A stretch of 64,000 nucleotides of DNA from Psococerastis gibbosa (GCA_963971405.1 OZ020486.1:10501419-10565418), one strand, 5' to 3'; counted from the stretch's first letter, positions 12,718 to 24,955 are shown. Numbers and translations are program-made. Notes: a model not told the origin generated them from the sequence alone.

Positions 12718-13061
12718 GTCACTCTAACCAGCAACCTCAGGGCGCAACAGATCTAAAAGCTACGCTCTTCATTCACAACGTACTCAATCTAATGTCCCTT
12801 ACGAGCTACTGTATTATTGATGATAAGATTCAGCTCAGTAACGAATTAATACATCGGCGGCATTCGTGCGGTACAGCCCCCGCTGTACGTCAGTACACCA
12901 GTTGCAGATCAATTTCCTAAGGCGCATGGTACAGTTTCCTATAATGTGTTTTCCAGAAGAGGAATCTTCACAACCTGAGCCTTGGCAACGTAAAAGCTAC
13001 TCAAACGTTAAGTTCTTGTTATCAGCGACGAATAGAAGACAATCATATGCATGCATTCACA
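12718..13061. other. Unassigned DNA
   Basis: A short open frame crosses this stretch on the plus strand but has no recognisable product. It may belong to the left part of the duplicated unit that the window edge removes from copy 1. Confidence 0.3.
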
Positions 13062-14770
13062 TGGTTATCGGACAATATTCGCCTCAGATCCCAAGCAACG
13101 ACCACTGTTCAAGTTCAGTTTGGAATGGAGTGAGTGACTGAAGTTTCATATTGGAATTTCCCTAAACACTAGTGGACTGACCAGTGCCATGGTCATTGGC
13201 CAGCACAACGGTGGATTTAAGGACTGACAATTAGGTGTTGAGTTGCATAGCGGCCCACCAATAGTAGCTAAGTCCAAGACAAGATATATAGACATCAGTG
13301 CTCAGAAGTGGAGTGCATACCCGGCAGAATAGCGGGGTAGAGCCCTGGATTGAGAACTTTCTGTGGGCGTAGATGTTTAGAAAGACATATGATGCAATGA
13401 CAGTACACGGACCGACGTCAGGCAGCAGCTAGGTGTCTCAACCCTACAAATCACGTTCACCTCACTTCACTTCACAAAATACCTTATTTAAACCTAAGCA
13501 CTTCACAATTTTCTTCATATCCTCTTCTCTCTTCCCACTTCACAGACACTTCACCAGACCCTACACTCCCAAGACACCCTGCTGCCCAAAGGCATCCATC
13601 TTATACTGTCAAAGTTTCGGACATATAATGCGACCACGTTGGCTCCCATCCAGTAGACCTAGCGTGGCTTACAATATTAATTTAGCAGCGTTGTTGAAAA
13701 TTTTAACACAATAACATGCGTCAATATAACCATGGGGTATTGATAATATAGGATGGGAGAATTAAGAAGGGGATAAAATAGAATATTCCTGGTTCAATTG
13801 GCATTTAATATGAAGATATTGAAGATACTGCAAACCCGAAATGCGGTTGTTGTGATGCTGTAGGCCTTATGTTGGCTGTGAAACTTGGGCTATAAGTGAA
13901 GGCATGAACAGTCAAATAGAGGCGCTCGAGATGAAGTGTTAAGAAAGAATATTATGGGCAGTGATAGCCAGATGGATTGCACATACGTACAATGCCGGGC
14001 TGGAGGGGCAGATGTACGGTAATCATAGAGAGGGATTGATGAAAGGGAGGTATAACGTATAACAAGATACCAGGATTAAGTTGTTGAGTACCAATTTACA
14101 AGGGTAAAACTTAACCAAGGTACTAAGTAAAGCAGACCATCGTCGTTCTTCTGTCGGGGGCTTAATTCTCCATGAATAAACGAGTATACCGTATTTCATG
14201 TACTCAGCAGCAATAGTTTGTCCGCTATACAACTCATACACTATACACTGTCTTATCGCATTAGTCCACTCCAAACACCTCGTCGCATTCCAAACTGAAG
14301 TTAAACTAGCCTTTGAAGAACTTAGAGGCTGACCGTTACTCATTTTGCGAAGCAATCTTTTGGAGAACAAATTAGTAGAAGCCCCAGCCCATTAAGAAGA
14401 TGACCTTGCCTGGCATACATCGCAAATTGTACGCAACAGCAACCGATGAACTAAATCGGTACTGAAGCTATCGAACCTTACCAAAAGTAGACAGTAGCTC
14501 TGGCCGCAAAAGATCCAGCAAATTGAGAACAGGAGCGCAGCCTTCAAATCTGCTGTAGCCTAAGGAATGCTGAAGAGACGTAAAATATGCTTTAACGCAA
14601 AACAACATAGAATGTGTAAGACAATCTGATAGGGTCCCATCAACTTTCCCATTCCAAGCTTCGTACTAAGCTAGGTGCTTGAGGCCCTTCTACCAAAAAT
14701 TCGATTTAGTGTTCCAGACTAGACTAGACTTGACTACGGCCGGCGCTTGAATATTAGCTCGTGGTAAATA
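13062..14770 (+). repeat. Duplicated ~1.7 kb unit, copy 2
   Basis: This is the uninterrupted counterpart of 1-1535 plus 7103-7230. It lacks the hAT and LTR insertions and so shows the pre-insertion sequence. Near 13870-13990 the words GCETW, ALEMKC and RILWAVIARWIAH can be read. They resemble the C-terminal part of an RTE/CR1-type LINE reverse transcriptase, much decayed. Confidence 0.75.
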
Positions 14771-15800
14771 CAATTTTCCGCCCTCCCCACGTATTCCTCG
14801 ATTTTGCTTCAATTAACCCTTAATTAACCGGTCACTTGATGTTCAACAAGCCCATGCGAGGTGTTGGATTCGCCACTGCTCGTAACGCGTGCGGTTTGAA
14901 GCTAACTCATCCATCTAATTTCGATCGAATGGTTGGCTTTAAGCACCCACGCGGGGTGGTTTACATTTTACTGCACACCTGATGAGTACTTAATTTTTGT
15001 CTCTGTTTTTAATCTTTGTTATGAGCGTAAAGGCATTAATAAAATGCTCTCTAAGTTTGAATACTTAATTGGAGCTCAACACCTTCAAAGCATTTTCATG
15101 AAGTTGAAACTGATTGGGCAAAGTAAGAAGCAGCATTTTGATAACCAATGAGGTGTTGTCTTATGGCCACTCATATCCTACAATCCAATTTGTTATAAAA
15201 TTGATAAGTTTTAATATTTAAAATGAATAAAAAAATCTTTGTATAGGCCAAAGCATTCACTTTAGATTTTTTTGGAATATCTAAAAGACTAATGATGAAG
15301 ATTATTTATTTAACTATCAATCAAGACGTCGGGGTTAGTGGTTTTACTTTCCTAAATTTTATTACTTTCCTAATTATTTTTTATTTATTATTTTGCTTCT
15401 AAATGTTATTTCTTATTTTTTCCCTTCGTTTTAAATTAAATTTTGTAGTTTTAGACTTCTATCAATTTTTTATATAGAGTACCTATATACGTGCATTATC
15501 TATTTTCATATACGAGAGGAGTTGGCACAGTTCTAATAATCGTGTATATAAGACAGGGTGTACATTTAAGGGTATGTCGTTTAGCTTCTTTGACCGTATA
15601 ATGAGGCAGCAAAACATTGTATTTTATATGTCACTATTTTTTTGAACTGTACGTATTTGTTCCTTCTGATGATTGTAGTTTTTAGCCAACGGCCTTACCA
15701 TGTTGATTCCATTAGAGCAGAGCTTGTTTCAAACTGCGGCAACTTGGTAGTGTGCACAGCGTTGGCAGGGGAACCTGGTGGGACATGATAACTCGCTTAG
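14771..15800. other. AT-rich DNA without recognisable features
   Basis: No gene or element end was recognised. Confidence 0.4.
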
Positions 15801-15802
15801 GC

Positions 15803-16045
15803 AGTATAAGTCGAGTCCTGGTCACCTCCGATTTAATCGTGTGACTTTACCATGTTCCCCAAGTGGTTCGGAATCCACTATAATTAGGAGGTCCACCCTG
15901 TTAGTCAACTCCCCTTTCCCCGAGGTGAAAGAGTCTGCCCTTAGGGTGCCTCAAGTTAACGAACAGACTCACTCCCCGCGCCAGGCTGACAGGGTTGCAT
16001 AAAGCAGAAATGCTGAAAGCAGGCGTTAGAAACAACAACATGATT
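15803..16045 (+). repeat. Dispersed repeat family B, copy 1
   Basis: About 240 bp is shared with 37137-37372 (+) and 44952-45155 (-), running from gtcgagtcctggtcacctcc to aaagcaggcgttagaaacaa. It looks SINE-like in size. A weak box-B-like word (gtcgagtcc) occurs at the left end, but I could not find a proper box A. Confidence 0.65.
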
Positions 16046-16073
16046 TTAGTTTAGGCCAGCCCGACTCCCTTTT

Positions 16074-16910
16074 TGCTTTCCAATTTATACGTAGTATAAG
16101 GAAAGCTTTGTGATGGTCGAAATTTTCGATTTCGAGATTTCAACGGATTTACACGTTTTCAGGTCCCAGGAACCCAAAAAAGTGGTTTTTACGAAATGTC
16201 TGTCTGTCTGTCTGTCTGTGCATCGGTTTCCGGGCAAACTACTCGGTCGATTTTGATGAAATTCGGCATGTAGGTTCACAAAAATCATAACTCGAGACCA
16301 TTTTTTTTTTATTTGGGGCTAACTCAATTTGGGGGGTTTCATTCTCAAAAAACTAAAAAAAAACGTCAAAAAAAATTATTTCTCAAAAACGGCTCCAACG
16401 ATTTCTTTTAAATTCACATATATTCCAGTCGTTCTTAATGTTGATAAAATGCGGGGGGTCGCTTACCCCTTGATAGTTTGCTTCTGGGGGTAAAAAAATA
16501 AAAATAACTTAATTTTAATTAAAAATGACTAAAAAATAATATTTCTGCGAAACTTTTCCATCGATGATTTCTACCTTCAGGCATGTTTTAGGTGTTAATG
16601 TTGAGTAACGAAACCGGACAGGTGGCTTTCCCAAAAACTAATTTGCTTTTGCGCAACAAATTTTTTTTTAGAAAAATGATGGAAACTTCACGCTGAAATG
16701 CATTGCCTGCCCTGCCATTATTACTGTGTTGTAATGTGTTTTAAATATATTGAGGTTACCTCACCTCCAGTGACGTCGGGTGGACACCCCCCCCCCCCCC
16801 GAGATATCCGAAATTTAACCGTAGGAAAATTATTTACCATGAAATTATTCATTTTCTCTCCCTACTAATTGATAAATTGGAAAGCATGTTCGAGTAAACT
16901 CGGACCGGTT
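16074..16910 (+). repeat. Dispersed repeat family C, copy 1 (longest)
   Basis: It begins tttccaatttatacg..ggaaagctttgtgatgg and includes a (TGTC)n run at about 16197-16218 and a later tract ending near gagtaaactcggacc. Related copies lie at 21638-21990, 29660-30305 and 33398-33690 on the plus strand and 63232-63545 on the minus strand. It is non-coding. The right half is matched only by the 29660-30305 copy. Confidence 0.7.
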
Positions 16911-17600
16911 CTTTAACTACGCTGCGGCACTGACCCACCCTCACTCGCCGGCCTTGCTGGATCATGGACCACCGAAAAAAAACTTCTGGCTACATTCAAT
17001 CGCATTTCTTTCAATTATGTAATTCCAGAATTCCCCCACCAAATTATGAATGCAAATGACGGAATCAAATATGGGTTGAAAATTTCTCTTAATTACGGGC
17101 TAAAATTTTACACGCTAAGTTATTGTGGAGTTAACTGGTGCAATTGGGTTAATATACCCTATTATTTCTGGCTTACGTGGAAAAAAATAATTAAAAACTT
17201 AAAAAATGTAATCATAGGTACAGGTAACTTATGGACCTTTTTCGAACAGGAACCCATAGGAAAATGTCGGCTAAACCCCATGATTTCTAGGTCTTTGGTT
17301 CCCATTAAGAATAATTCGCGGACCCCATTTCGGCACAATAGCTCTGGTAAAATAATTAAGTGCTCTCCCAGTGATAAGCCATCCCTGAACAGTTCATCGG
17401 ATCAGCTTAGGTCGTTTCGTTTGAGGCTGTGTTCCTTTTTTTAATGCAGAGATTGGGCTTTTTCGATGCTAGATAGAGACCTTGCGCTACTAATAAAATT
17501 CAATTGGGCTGATAGGGCTTGAATAAGTGCGGTAACAATGGTAGAAATGATGCATAACGGAAACACTAAAATATAGAAAATAATCAATAATAATTAAATA
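16911..17600. other. AT-rich DNA with one unrecognised open frame
   Basis: A 132-codon plus-strand frame (17046-17444) is open but Asn/Lys/Ser-rich and shows no domain I recognise. It is probably chance in AT-rich sequence. Confidence 0.3.
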
Positions 17601-17601
17601 C

Positions 17602-17940
17602 CTTGGACGTAGCCATCATAGCCTACGTGCAGGAAGATGGTTGTGTAATGTCCTGCCACCACGCTCTTAGGCCCGGTACACACGGAGGGAACAAAGATCA
17701 GCGCCATAGACTACAATAAGGTATAACAGCAGTTCACATAGGCCAACGTGTGCCGCCGTCTACGAAGTGTGGTAAAGCAGAGAAATGGTTTGGAGGGGGC
17801 GGTGGCGGTGTCCGACTCGTGTTCCATCTTCTGCTGGTGCTGGTGGGAAGTCCCGGGAGGCGATGACAACTTTTTCCGCTGCACTATGACGAGACGCGAC
17901 GCGGGAGGTGAAGACAGCTGCTCCATCAACTATGTAGAAA
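17602..17940 (-). ncRNA. Exon-like island E6 (minus strand)
   Basis: Read on the minus strand, a long T tract followed by AG gives an acceptor at 17940/17941. The donor at 17602 is CCAAG|GTATTT. The island is richer in GC than its surroundings. The frame starting MMEQLSSPPASR runs 72 codons, then meets a stop and continues open to the donor, so no single frame spans the island. No protein family is recognised. It is the last of six minus-strand islands (E1-E6). Confidence 0.3.
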
Positions 17941-18412
17941 CTAAAAAAAAAAAAATATTAGAATCTCCAACCATTTATTTCCCCGCAAAAAAGGCCAATT
18001 TTTTTCCCAGTCGTAGAAATGAAAAAGATAGTTTAACCATGCGAGAGAGTCCTTATGAGATCATTGGACCCCCGCCCCCTATATAGCAGAAGATATTGAT
18101 CGTAGAATCAACAATCCGTCACATGTTAAAACATCTAGAAGAAACGTTGAATTTGCTATTGCTATTCTACAGATCTTGGTACTGAAAAGGTGTCTCTCCT
18201 ATTAATTTACCCTAAATCTCTCTGCAGCCGACTATTCAACACATCTAATTGCACTGGGAAGGTTTCTCTCCTATTACTTGTGCCTAACTGTGGATGTGGG
18301 TAACTGTTCATCGCATGTAATGGCACTGAAAAGGCTTCTCTCTTCTTTTTTGTCCCTCAATGACCCTGTTAGCGACTGTAATTGTTATGAATGTTATTAT
18401 TTTGAACTAACT

Positions 18413-19654
18413 CAGTGCCGGATTAACCCATGGGCACTTGGGGCACGGGCCCCCGGCCCCCCCAGAAATGCCTAAAATTCCGGCCCCCCCCAGAATGAGA
18501 TATTTTTATATTAAAATATAAAATATAAAAATATTAGAAATTAAAAGTTTTGAAATTGAAAGTAAAAATTGAAAGTAAACCCCTACTATTTCAGCCCTAT
18601 TTTTCAACATTTTCTCCCGGGGAGACTCTCGGCTCCCCCCTGTTCCCAATTAAATATATTAATTCTCCGTAATTTATAAACCTTATTCCTCTCAAAATGC
18701 GTAGAATCCCAATATTTCAGACCGATTTTTCAAAAACTTTTACCCAAAGGAGACCTCCGGGCCCCACTTGTTCACAATTATATTAATTATAAAATATATG
18801 AACCTTAAATTTATTGCATTCGAAGTGTGTAAAACCTCAATATTTCAGCCTTATTTTTCAAAACTTTTCACCCGTGGGAGACCCCCGGCCCGCACCCTTG
18901 TTACCAATTATTTCAGGTTTGTTTTCACTAAATTTCTTCCGCGTGGGAGACCCCCGGGTCCCCCTACATATCCTCCGAACCGAACTAAGGTCATTAATTT
19001 AAAAGCTGCATACGTCCATGAGAACGGCTTTCCCCATTTTATACACTTTTATGGAAATGGGTGGATGGGCGCCAAATTATACACCGCCCTCTTTGAAAAC
19101 CTATCGTTACGCCACTGACAAGTGCCTCCCCCTTTTATGAGGTCTGGGACCAGAGCCGGACACAGCGACCGGCACTGCGGGCAATTGCGCCCCCCCCCCC
19201 TTTGAACAGCAGTTGTATTCTTTGCTTCTAAAATCTATGTGTAACAGCACTCCAAATGCGCAAAACCTCACTATTTCAGCCCTATTTTTCAAAATTTTCT
19301 CCCGGGGGAGAGCCGCAGGCCCCCCTTGTCTGCAATTATATTGATTCATTCTAATATATAAGCCTTATTGCTCTCAAAATGCGTAAAACTTCACCATTTC
19401 AGCCCTATTTTTCAATTTTTTTCTCCCGGGGCAGACCCCCGGACCCTCCTAGTCCATAATTACGATATATTGATTCTTTGTACTATATAAGCCAAATTAT
19501 ACCACACCTTCGAAAACCTATCGTTACGCCACTGACAAGTACCTCCCCCTTTTATGAGGTCAGGGACCGCCTCATCCGCCTCTGGTTTGCACCCACGGCC
19601 CCCCCATATCTTGTGCCCCCAGCCCCCCCCCCCCCAGGGGTTAATCCGGCACTG
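18413..19654. mobile_element. hAT-type element with internal tandem repeats
   Basis: Perfect ends cagtgccggattaacc and ggttaatccggcactg are flanked by a perfect 8-bp duplication aactaact (18405-18412 and 19655-19662). Inside are about five to six imperfect units of roughly 110-130 bp, each with aatgcgtaaaac, a tatttcagccctattttt tract and a cccggggagacccccgg tract. It has no transposase, so it is a non-autonomous derivative. Relatives lie at 12111-12717 and about 31555-31780. Confidence 0.88.
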
Positions 19655-20000
19655 AACTAACTTGAATATTCAACCCATCTCCTGGCACTAAAAAAGCCAT
19701 ATATAGCAACGCAAAGGCTTCTCTTCTACCAATGTTCTCTATATGGCTTTACGACTGATATTGATCAGACAATTTATTCTTAAGTAAGAACTCTCTCCAA
19801 AACTCCGATATGGAGCGTCGAATTTCTAATCTCTTCTAATGGGACTCCTAACTACACCATGTCTCGGATCAGTTTAACAAAATTTCCCAAAAAGTCAAAT
19901 TTCACAGGAAATATTGAGCATAGATATTTTTTAGGAAAGCCTCAGGATAATTTAACTTTGACTGATATTTCTGAGCAGGAAAAAAAATCATCGAACTTAC

Positions 20001-20240
20001 AGTTTAGAGGAAACGTATTGGGCAGCTTATTCATGACTGCATATTTGAGTGAGTTCATGGCCTTGCCAGTAGCCAGGCTTTTTTCGTCAGGAACCTTCCA
20101 CTCGTCCCGGTGGCAGGGCCACTGCCAAAGCAGTCGCTGCCTGTGCGGACCATTGGGCAGCTGCTCATGAAGTAGGCCTATTCGATGAGGACGGCCTCCG
20201 CTGATGCCTCTCATCCTCTTTGGTAATGGCGTATACAATG
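20001..20240 (-). ncRNA. Exon-like island E5 (minus strand)
   Basis: A strong acceptor (tttttgttgtttcag) ends at 20241 and a strong donor (AAACT|GTAAGT) follows 20001, giving a 240-base island. One frame is open throughout (…WQWPCHRDEWKVPDEKSLATG…) but matches no family I know. Another begins IVYAITKEDERHQRR and stops after about 24 codons. Whether it is coding, untranslated or non-coding cannot be decided here. Confidence 0.4.
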
Positions 20241-20283
20241 CTGAAACAACAAAAATTGTACTATAGAAAACGCAACCAAACAT

Positions 20284-20487
20284 CTATTGTAGGCTGATTT
20301 CATAAGGCTGCCTCCAATATTGTGACGTATTGCAGCCAAATTTTGTATTACAACTCAGTGTGAAACCACCATTGGTATATAAATTACTGTCCTCTGTTGT
20401 ACTGTTGGCTCGGATCAAGTACCCATTTATATAGGTATATTCCATGAAAGTGGAATCGCCCAATGAGCTACTTTGTACAACTTTCAA
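20284..20487 (-). other. Unrecognised 67-codon open frame
   Basis: A minus-strand frame (MKVVQSSSLGDSTFMEYTY...) ends just before island E5. No clear splice sites flank it and no domain was recognised. It may be intronic chance sequence. Confidence 0.2.
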
Positions 20488-20919
20488 AAATTGAATACAT
20501 CTACAGTAAGTAGTTCTGTGATGCTCTTCGCATTGTGCTGATTGGGTGATTCTGCTTTCATGGAATATTCATGGGAACCTGATCTGAGTCAAAAGTACGC
20601 TTTGGTTTTTAAATGAAATATATTAGAACATTATTATAAGTGCAGTAGCTGCAGCATTAAGCAGCAGTGGTACAATATTGAATCCAATTTGAAGTCTGCT
20701 GTCTGCTGGTGAATAAGTAAAGTAGGCTATTGCCTGCTGACATTTTTATTTTTGGAAATTTACCAATTTTAACTTGTTGTTTATGCTTTATAGCTCACTG
20801 AAACAATTTATAGTTGCCACAGTTAACCTGCTTTATACTCTAACCTAAAAGATCGTAATAGCATGCACTGTATTCGAACACACCCTTGTATACATAGGAG
20901 TATATTTTGTGGGACTTAC

Positions 20920-21199
20920 CATTTCTCCGCCTGGCCTCCGGTTGGGTTCGCGCCTGTTACTCCAGGTGTGATTGCCAAGGAATTGATTTGGGCAACTTCT
21001 AAATCAGCCTAGCCTGGTGACGCCAGCAGTCTCGTCGGATACATTGAAGTGGGTCCTGGGGATGACAACGCAATGATGTCTGAACATGAAAACATTTTGT
21101 CGGACATGTTGGAGCCATCAGTGGACTAGTGTTTCTTGCTAGAATCTCCGACTTGCCTCCAAGTGAACAATCAAAGCACTGATGGAGACTGCCGAAAAC
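20920..21199 (-). ncRNA. Exon-like island E4 (minus strand)
   Basis: The acceptor ttattattgttacag precedes 21199 and the donor AAATG|GTAAGT follows 20920, making 280 bases. The frame MSDKMFSCSDIIALSSPGPT... has one stop after 32 codons and then stays open (ADLEVAQINSLAITPGVTG...) to the donor. This could be a decayed coding exon, a short upstream frame, or a non-coding exon. No family was recognised. Confidence 0.4.
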
Positions 21200-21637
21200 C
21201 TGTAACAATAATAATGCTAAACACTTGCAGGTCTGATAGGGCCAGGGGTTGGCTAGTTTGTGAAACGGTTATTAAGTGGCTAGCCTATGCTATGGGAACG
21301 AATGACACTCGGATTATAGCGCGGCGAAAATGATCCATGGGCTGACACTACTTCCTGAGCTATGGAAAGGAGTAACCGGAGGGTCACAGTGTGAAAAAGT
21401 GACAAAAAAGAGGCTGGGTTACAATACTCCTAAGGCTGCTGTAAGAACTACCAAACCGAAACTATTTCAACAAAAGAAACATGGAATCATTTAAATAACA
21501 AGCTTTTAAAAATTATTTTTTTTAAAATTATATTCATTGGTTTTAATACTATAAAGGTGTACTGTAACGTAACCTCTTTTCAGGCTAAGTGGGTAAATAG
21601 GTAATTAGCCAATTTATAGGCTACATAGTCAATATAA
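21200..21637. other. Unassigned DNA
   Basis: No element end or gene was recognised. It lies between island E4 and repeat C copy 2. Confidence 0.3.
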
Positions 21638-21990
21638 TTGCTTTCCAATTTATACGCAGTACAAGGAAAGCTTTGTGACAGCCAAAATGTTCGATTCCGA
21701 GATTTTAACGGATTTACACGCTTTGAGGTCCCAGGAACACAAAAAAAGTGATTATTACGAAATGTCTGTCTGTCGCTCTCTCTATCTGTTCATCGATTTA
21801 CGGGCAAACCACACAGTAGATTTTAATGGAATTTGGCATGTAGCCTAGGTTAACAAAAATCATACCTCCGGACCTCTTTTTTTATTTTGGACTCAATTTT
21901 GAGGGGTATCAAGAAACACGAAAAAAACGTCTAAAAAAATTATTTCTCAAAAACAGCTCCAACGATTTTTAGGGAGATTCATCTACCTAT
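21638..21990 (+). repeat. Dispersed repeat family C, copy 2
   Basis: It matches the left half of 16074-16910 (tttccaatttatacgcag, tttacgggcaaaccac and related words). Confidence 0.65.
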
Positions 21991-22085
21991 TGAGATGGCG
22001 ACCAGTGTTCGACTTTCGGAAAATTTCTTCACAACTTTTCATTTCATGACCCACTGAGCCTAAAACCACCCTCCGTTCAAAATGT

Positions 22086-22088
<3 letters not shown>

Positions 22089-22124
<36 letters not shown>

Positions 22125-22128
22125 GTAT
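22089..22128. repeat. (TA)n microsatellite
   Basis: Alternating TA with two interruptions by ATG. Confidence 0.9.
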
Positions 22129-22129
22129 A

Positions 22130-22320
22130 TCGATTTTAGGAAACATTATTATCCGATTTGGATGAAACTTGGCCCAAAAATTGATCATACAAATGCCTTG
22201 ATCGAGTTCGTTAACCAGCTAGATCCGCTATTTAGTTATAAGATGGCGGCCGATTGAAAACTTATATAATTCATATCTCAGTTAATATTGGTCGCAGAGG
22301 AATGAATTAAAATCTGATCT
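22130..22320 (+). repeat. Dispersed repeat family D, copy 1
   Basis: Its right 45 bases (atatctcagttaatattggt...) recur at 28995-29037 directly after the N gap. Confidence 0.55.
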
Positions 22321-22502
22321 AGCCTACACTGATGTTAAATATATGCAAGGTGAATCGCACCACCCCGTCCGTCCCTTTTTATTTCCGTTATTATGGGGGA
22401 TTTAGAAATGGGATACGAAACTTGATTTCTGAGTAGGGGTCGAACTATGTTTTGGTGGCATTCGCCTTTTTTTGGGGGGGGGGCAAAGAAACAGAAAAAG
22501 TA
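22321..22502 (+). repeat. 180-bp duplication E, copy 1
   Basis: It is almost identical to 31258-31440, including the run of G and the phrase gtttggtggcattcgcc-like tract. The junctions are abrupt on both sides in both copies. Confidence 0.75.
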
Positions 22503-22585
22503 GTATAGAAAGGGGGTTTCTGGCGCTTACCCCACCCCCCGTCGAGCTACCCCACCCCCCGTCGTGCTACCCCTCGTGGGTGGTC

Positions 22586-22621
<36 letters not shown>

Positions 22622-22762
22622 CCACCCCCCCCGTCATGCTACCCCTCGTGGGTGGTCTAATTTTTTTTTATTAATTAATTATTATTAATTTATATTATAA
22701 TTATAATTATTATTATATTATTATTAATTATATTATAATTTATATTAATTAATATTATTAAT

Positions 22763-22811
<49 letters not shown>

Positions 22812-23045
22812 GGGGTTTCTGGCGCTTACCCCACCCCCCGTCGAGCTACCCATCTACCCCACCCCCCGTCATGCTACCCCTCGTGGGTGGTCTGAGTTTC
22901 TGGCGCTTACCCCACCCCCCGTCGAGCTACCCCATCTACCCCACCCCCCGTCATGCTACCCCTCGTGGGTGGTCTGAGGTTCTGGCGCTTATCCCCCCCC
23001 GTCGAGACCCGTGGGTGGTCTTTCTATGGCACCATGATCGTTTTT
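22503..23045. repeat. GC-rich minisatellite with poly-T tracts
   Basis: Repeats of ggcgcttaccccaccccccg and gctacccctcgtgggtggtc alternate with long T runs (about 22588-22621 and 22766-22809) and an AT-rich ATTA segment. It is a collapsed or expanded satellite; copy number in the assembly may be unreliable. Confidence 0.8.
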
Positions 23046-23210
23046 TTTTTTATAATTACTAATTTGTGAGATAGAGTTATATATATATTTTTTTATTTAT
23101 TTATTTTTTTTTTTTTATGGTGTAATTAAAACATTTCTTTCTTCTTCTTCTTTCTTCTTCGTGGGTGGTCTTTCTATGGCACTATGATTGTTTTTTTTTT
23201 TATAACCCAG

Positions 23211-24405
23211 GTAAACATAAGCTAAATATAGACACCCGTAGTATTTAAAAACCTTAAAATAAATTAATATAAATTTTTTTTTATCAGCTATATTTACATC
23301 GATGAACACGCTTGAGCTAATGCATAATGTTTAGTACACTACATTGAGTAAACATAAGCTAAATATAGACACCCATAGTATTTAAAGACCGTAAAATAAA
23401 TTAATATAAGTTTTTTCTTAATTATTTATTATCAGCTAAATTTACATCGATGACCACGCTTGAGCTAATGCATAATGTTAAGTACACTACAATAAGTAAA
23501 CATAAGCTAAATATAGACACCCATAGTATTTAAAGACCGTAAAATAAATTAATATAAGTTTTTTTCTTAATTATTTATTATCAGATAAATTTACATCGGT
23601 GAACACGATTGTGCTAATTAATAATGTTAAGTACACTACATTAAGTAAACATAAGCTAAATATAGACACCCATAGTATTTGAAGACCGTTAAATAAATTA
23701 ATATAAGTTTTTTTCTTATTAATTTTTATCAGCAATATTTACATCGATGAACACGCTTGAGCTAATGCATAATGTTTAGTACACTACATTGAGTAAACAT
23801 AAGCTAAATATAGACACCCATAGTATTTAAAGACCGTAAAATAGCACCGCCAGAGAGAGCGCCTAGTGCAGAAAGCCCCGCAAATATTGGGATAAGTGGT
23901 AATATACCACCTGGTCGTTTTTAATATTGATTACTGCTTTAGTGTTATATATTTTTTGGGGTAAAGGGATGTAACTACTACCACTGCATGGATTATATTC
24001 AGCAATAAAAATAACAAAACGTTTTAAAGATTTCAACACCCACCCGCTTCCCATTGCTTGAAATTTATCTATTTTTATTAAAATTTGTTCAATCATTTGT
24101 TGATATGTTATCGTGGAGTCATCATTGAGGAGAAGTTGTTCGTTTTTAGCACGAAACCATGCTTCAGTATAGTTTTTAAATAAGTTAATATAAGTTTTTT
24201 TCTTATTAATTTTTTTTTTTATCAGCTACATTTACATCGATGAACACGCTTGAGCTAATGCATAATGTTTAGTACACTACATTGAGTAAAGATAAGCTAA
24301 ATATAGACACCCATAGTATTTAAAAACCTTAAAATAAATTAATATAAGTTTTTTCTTATTAATTTTTTTATCAGCTACATTTACATCGACGAACACGCTT
24401 GAGCT
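23211..24405. repeat. ~148-bp tandem array (interrupted)
   Basis: Units beginning gtaaacataagctaaatata start at 23211, 23348, 23496, 23645 and 23793 (spacing 137, 148, 149, 148), with more units after 24178. The units also carry acatcgatgaacacgcttga. The array is interrupted at about 23843-24178 by a Polinton polymerase remnant and then resumes in the same unit. Confidence 0.85.
23845..24178 (-). pseudogene. Polinton (Maverick) DNA polymerase B remnant, minus strand
   Basis: The minus strand reads like the N-terminal part of the protein-primed DNA polymerase of Polinton-type elements (MGSGWVLKSL... then EYNPCSGSSYIPLP and KAVINIKN), a combination seen in many arthropod Polinton polymerases. 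It is a fossil fragment, broken, with no rest of the gene attached. It lies inside the ~148-bp tandem array. Confidence 0.7.
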
Positions 24406-24690
24406 AATGGGAGACAGGGATAGATAGACCAGTGAGGGTGAGCGCCATTGAATAATGCACATATTAATTACCTAATTTGAAACAGTGGACTACCCACGAA
24501 TGATAGACGGTAAGGGTGGGACTCGGCGTTGCACTCAGTATCTTAAAAGAAATGTATTAATCCCACAATAGCTGTTCAATATACCCACCAGCCATGTTTA
24601 TAAAAATGAATTTTCAATAATCCCAACTAAGTCTCAGTTTCTCACAATGGGTGTGCAATATACCAGGCAGTCGTGTTTTCTATGTTAGAT
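24406..24690. other. Unassigned DNA
   Basis: Two similar phrases (cacaatagctgttcaatata and cacaatgggtgtgcaatata) suggest a small local duplication. No gene was recognised. Confidence 0.3.
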
Positions 24691-24955
24691 TTAGTTACAT
24701 TGGGCTAGGACAGGTTAAGTTATAATATTAGACTAGGTTAAATTTTTATATCAAGTTAGGGTAGGTTACATTGGATTAGGATAGGCCAGATTAGGTTACA
24801 TTGGGTTAGGTTAGCTGTTTACCTAGATTAAATTCATCATTTTTTTAACAAAAATATTTTTATATCAAATAAATATGATGTTAAGTTAGGTTACATTGAA
24901 TTAGGATAGGTTAGATTAGGTTACATTGGGTAAGGATAGGTTGAGTTAGCCACAA
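24690..24955 (+). repeat. Degenerate TTAGG-like minisatellite
   Basis: It is built from variants of gttacattgggttaggata with ttaggttag steps, repeated about eight times with drift. The unit contains the arthropod telomere word TTAGG, but the array is too degenerate to be telomeric sequence. Confidence 0.6.

Noticed and set aside
17046-17444. 132-codon plus-strand open frame.
   Set aside because: Low-complexity composition typical of AT-rich DNA and no recognisable domain.
18180-18360. Repeated words such as cactgaaaaggcttctctc suggesting C2H2 zinc-finger linkers.
   Set aside because: The Cys and His spacing cannot be found in any frame.
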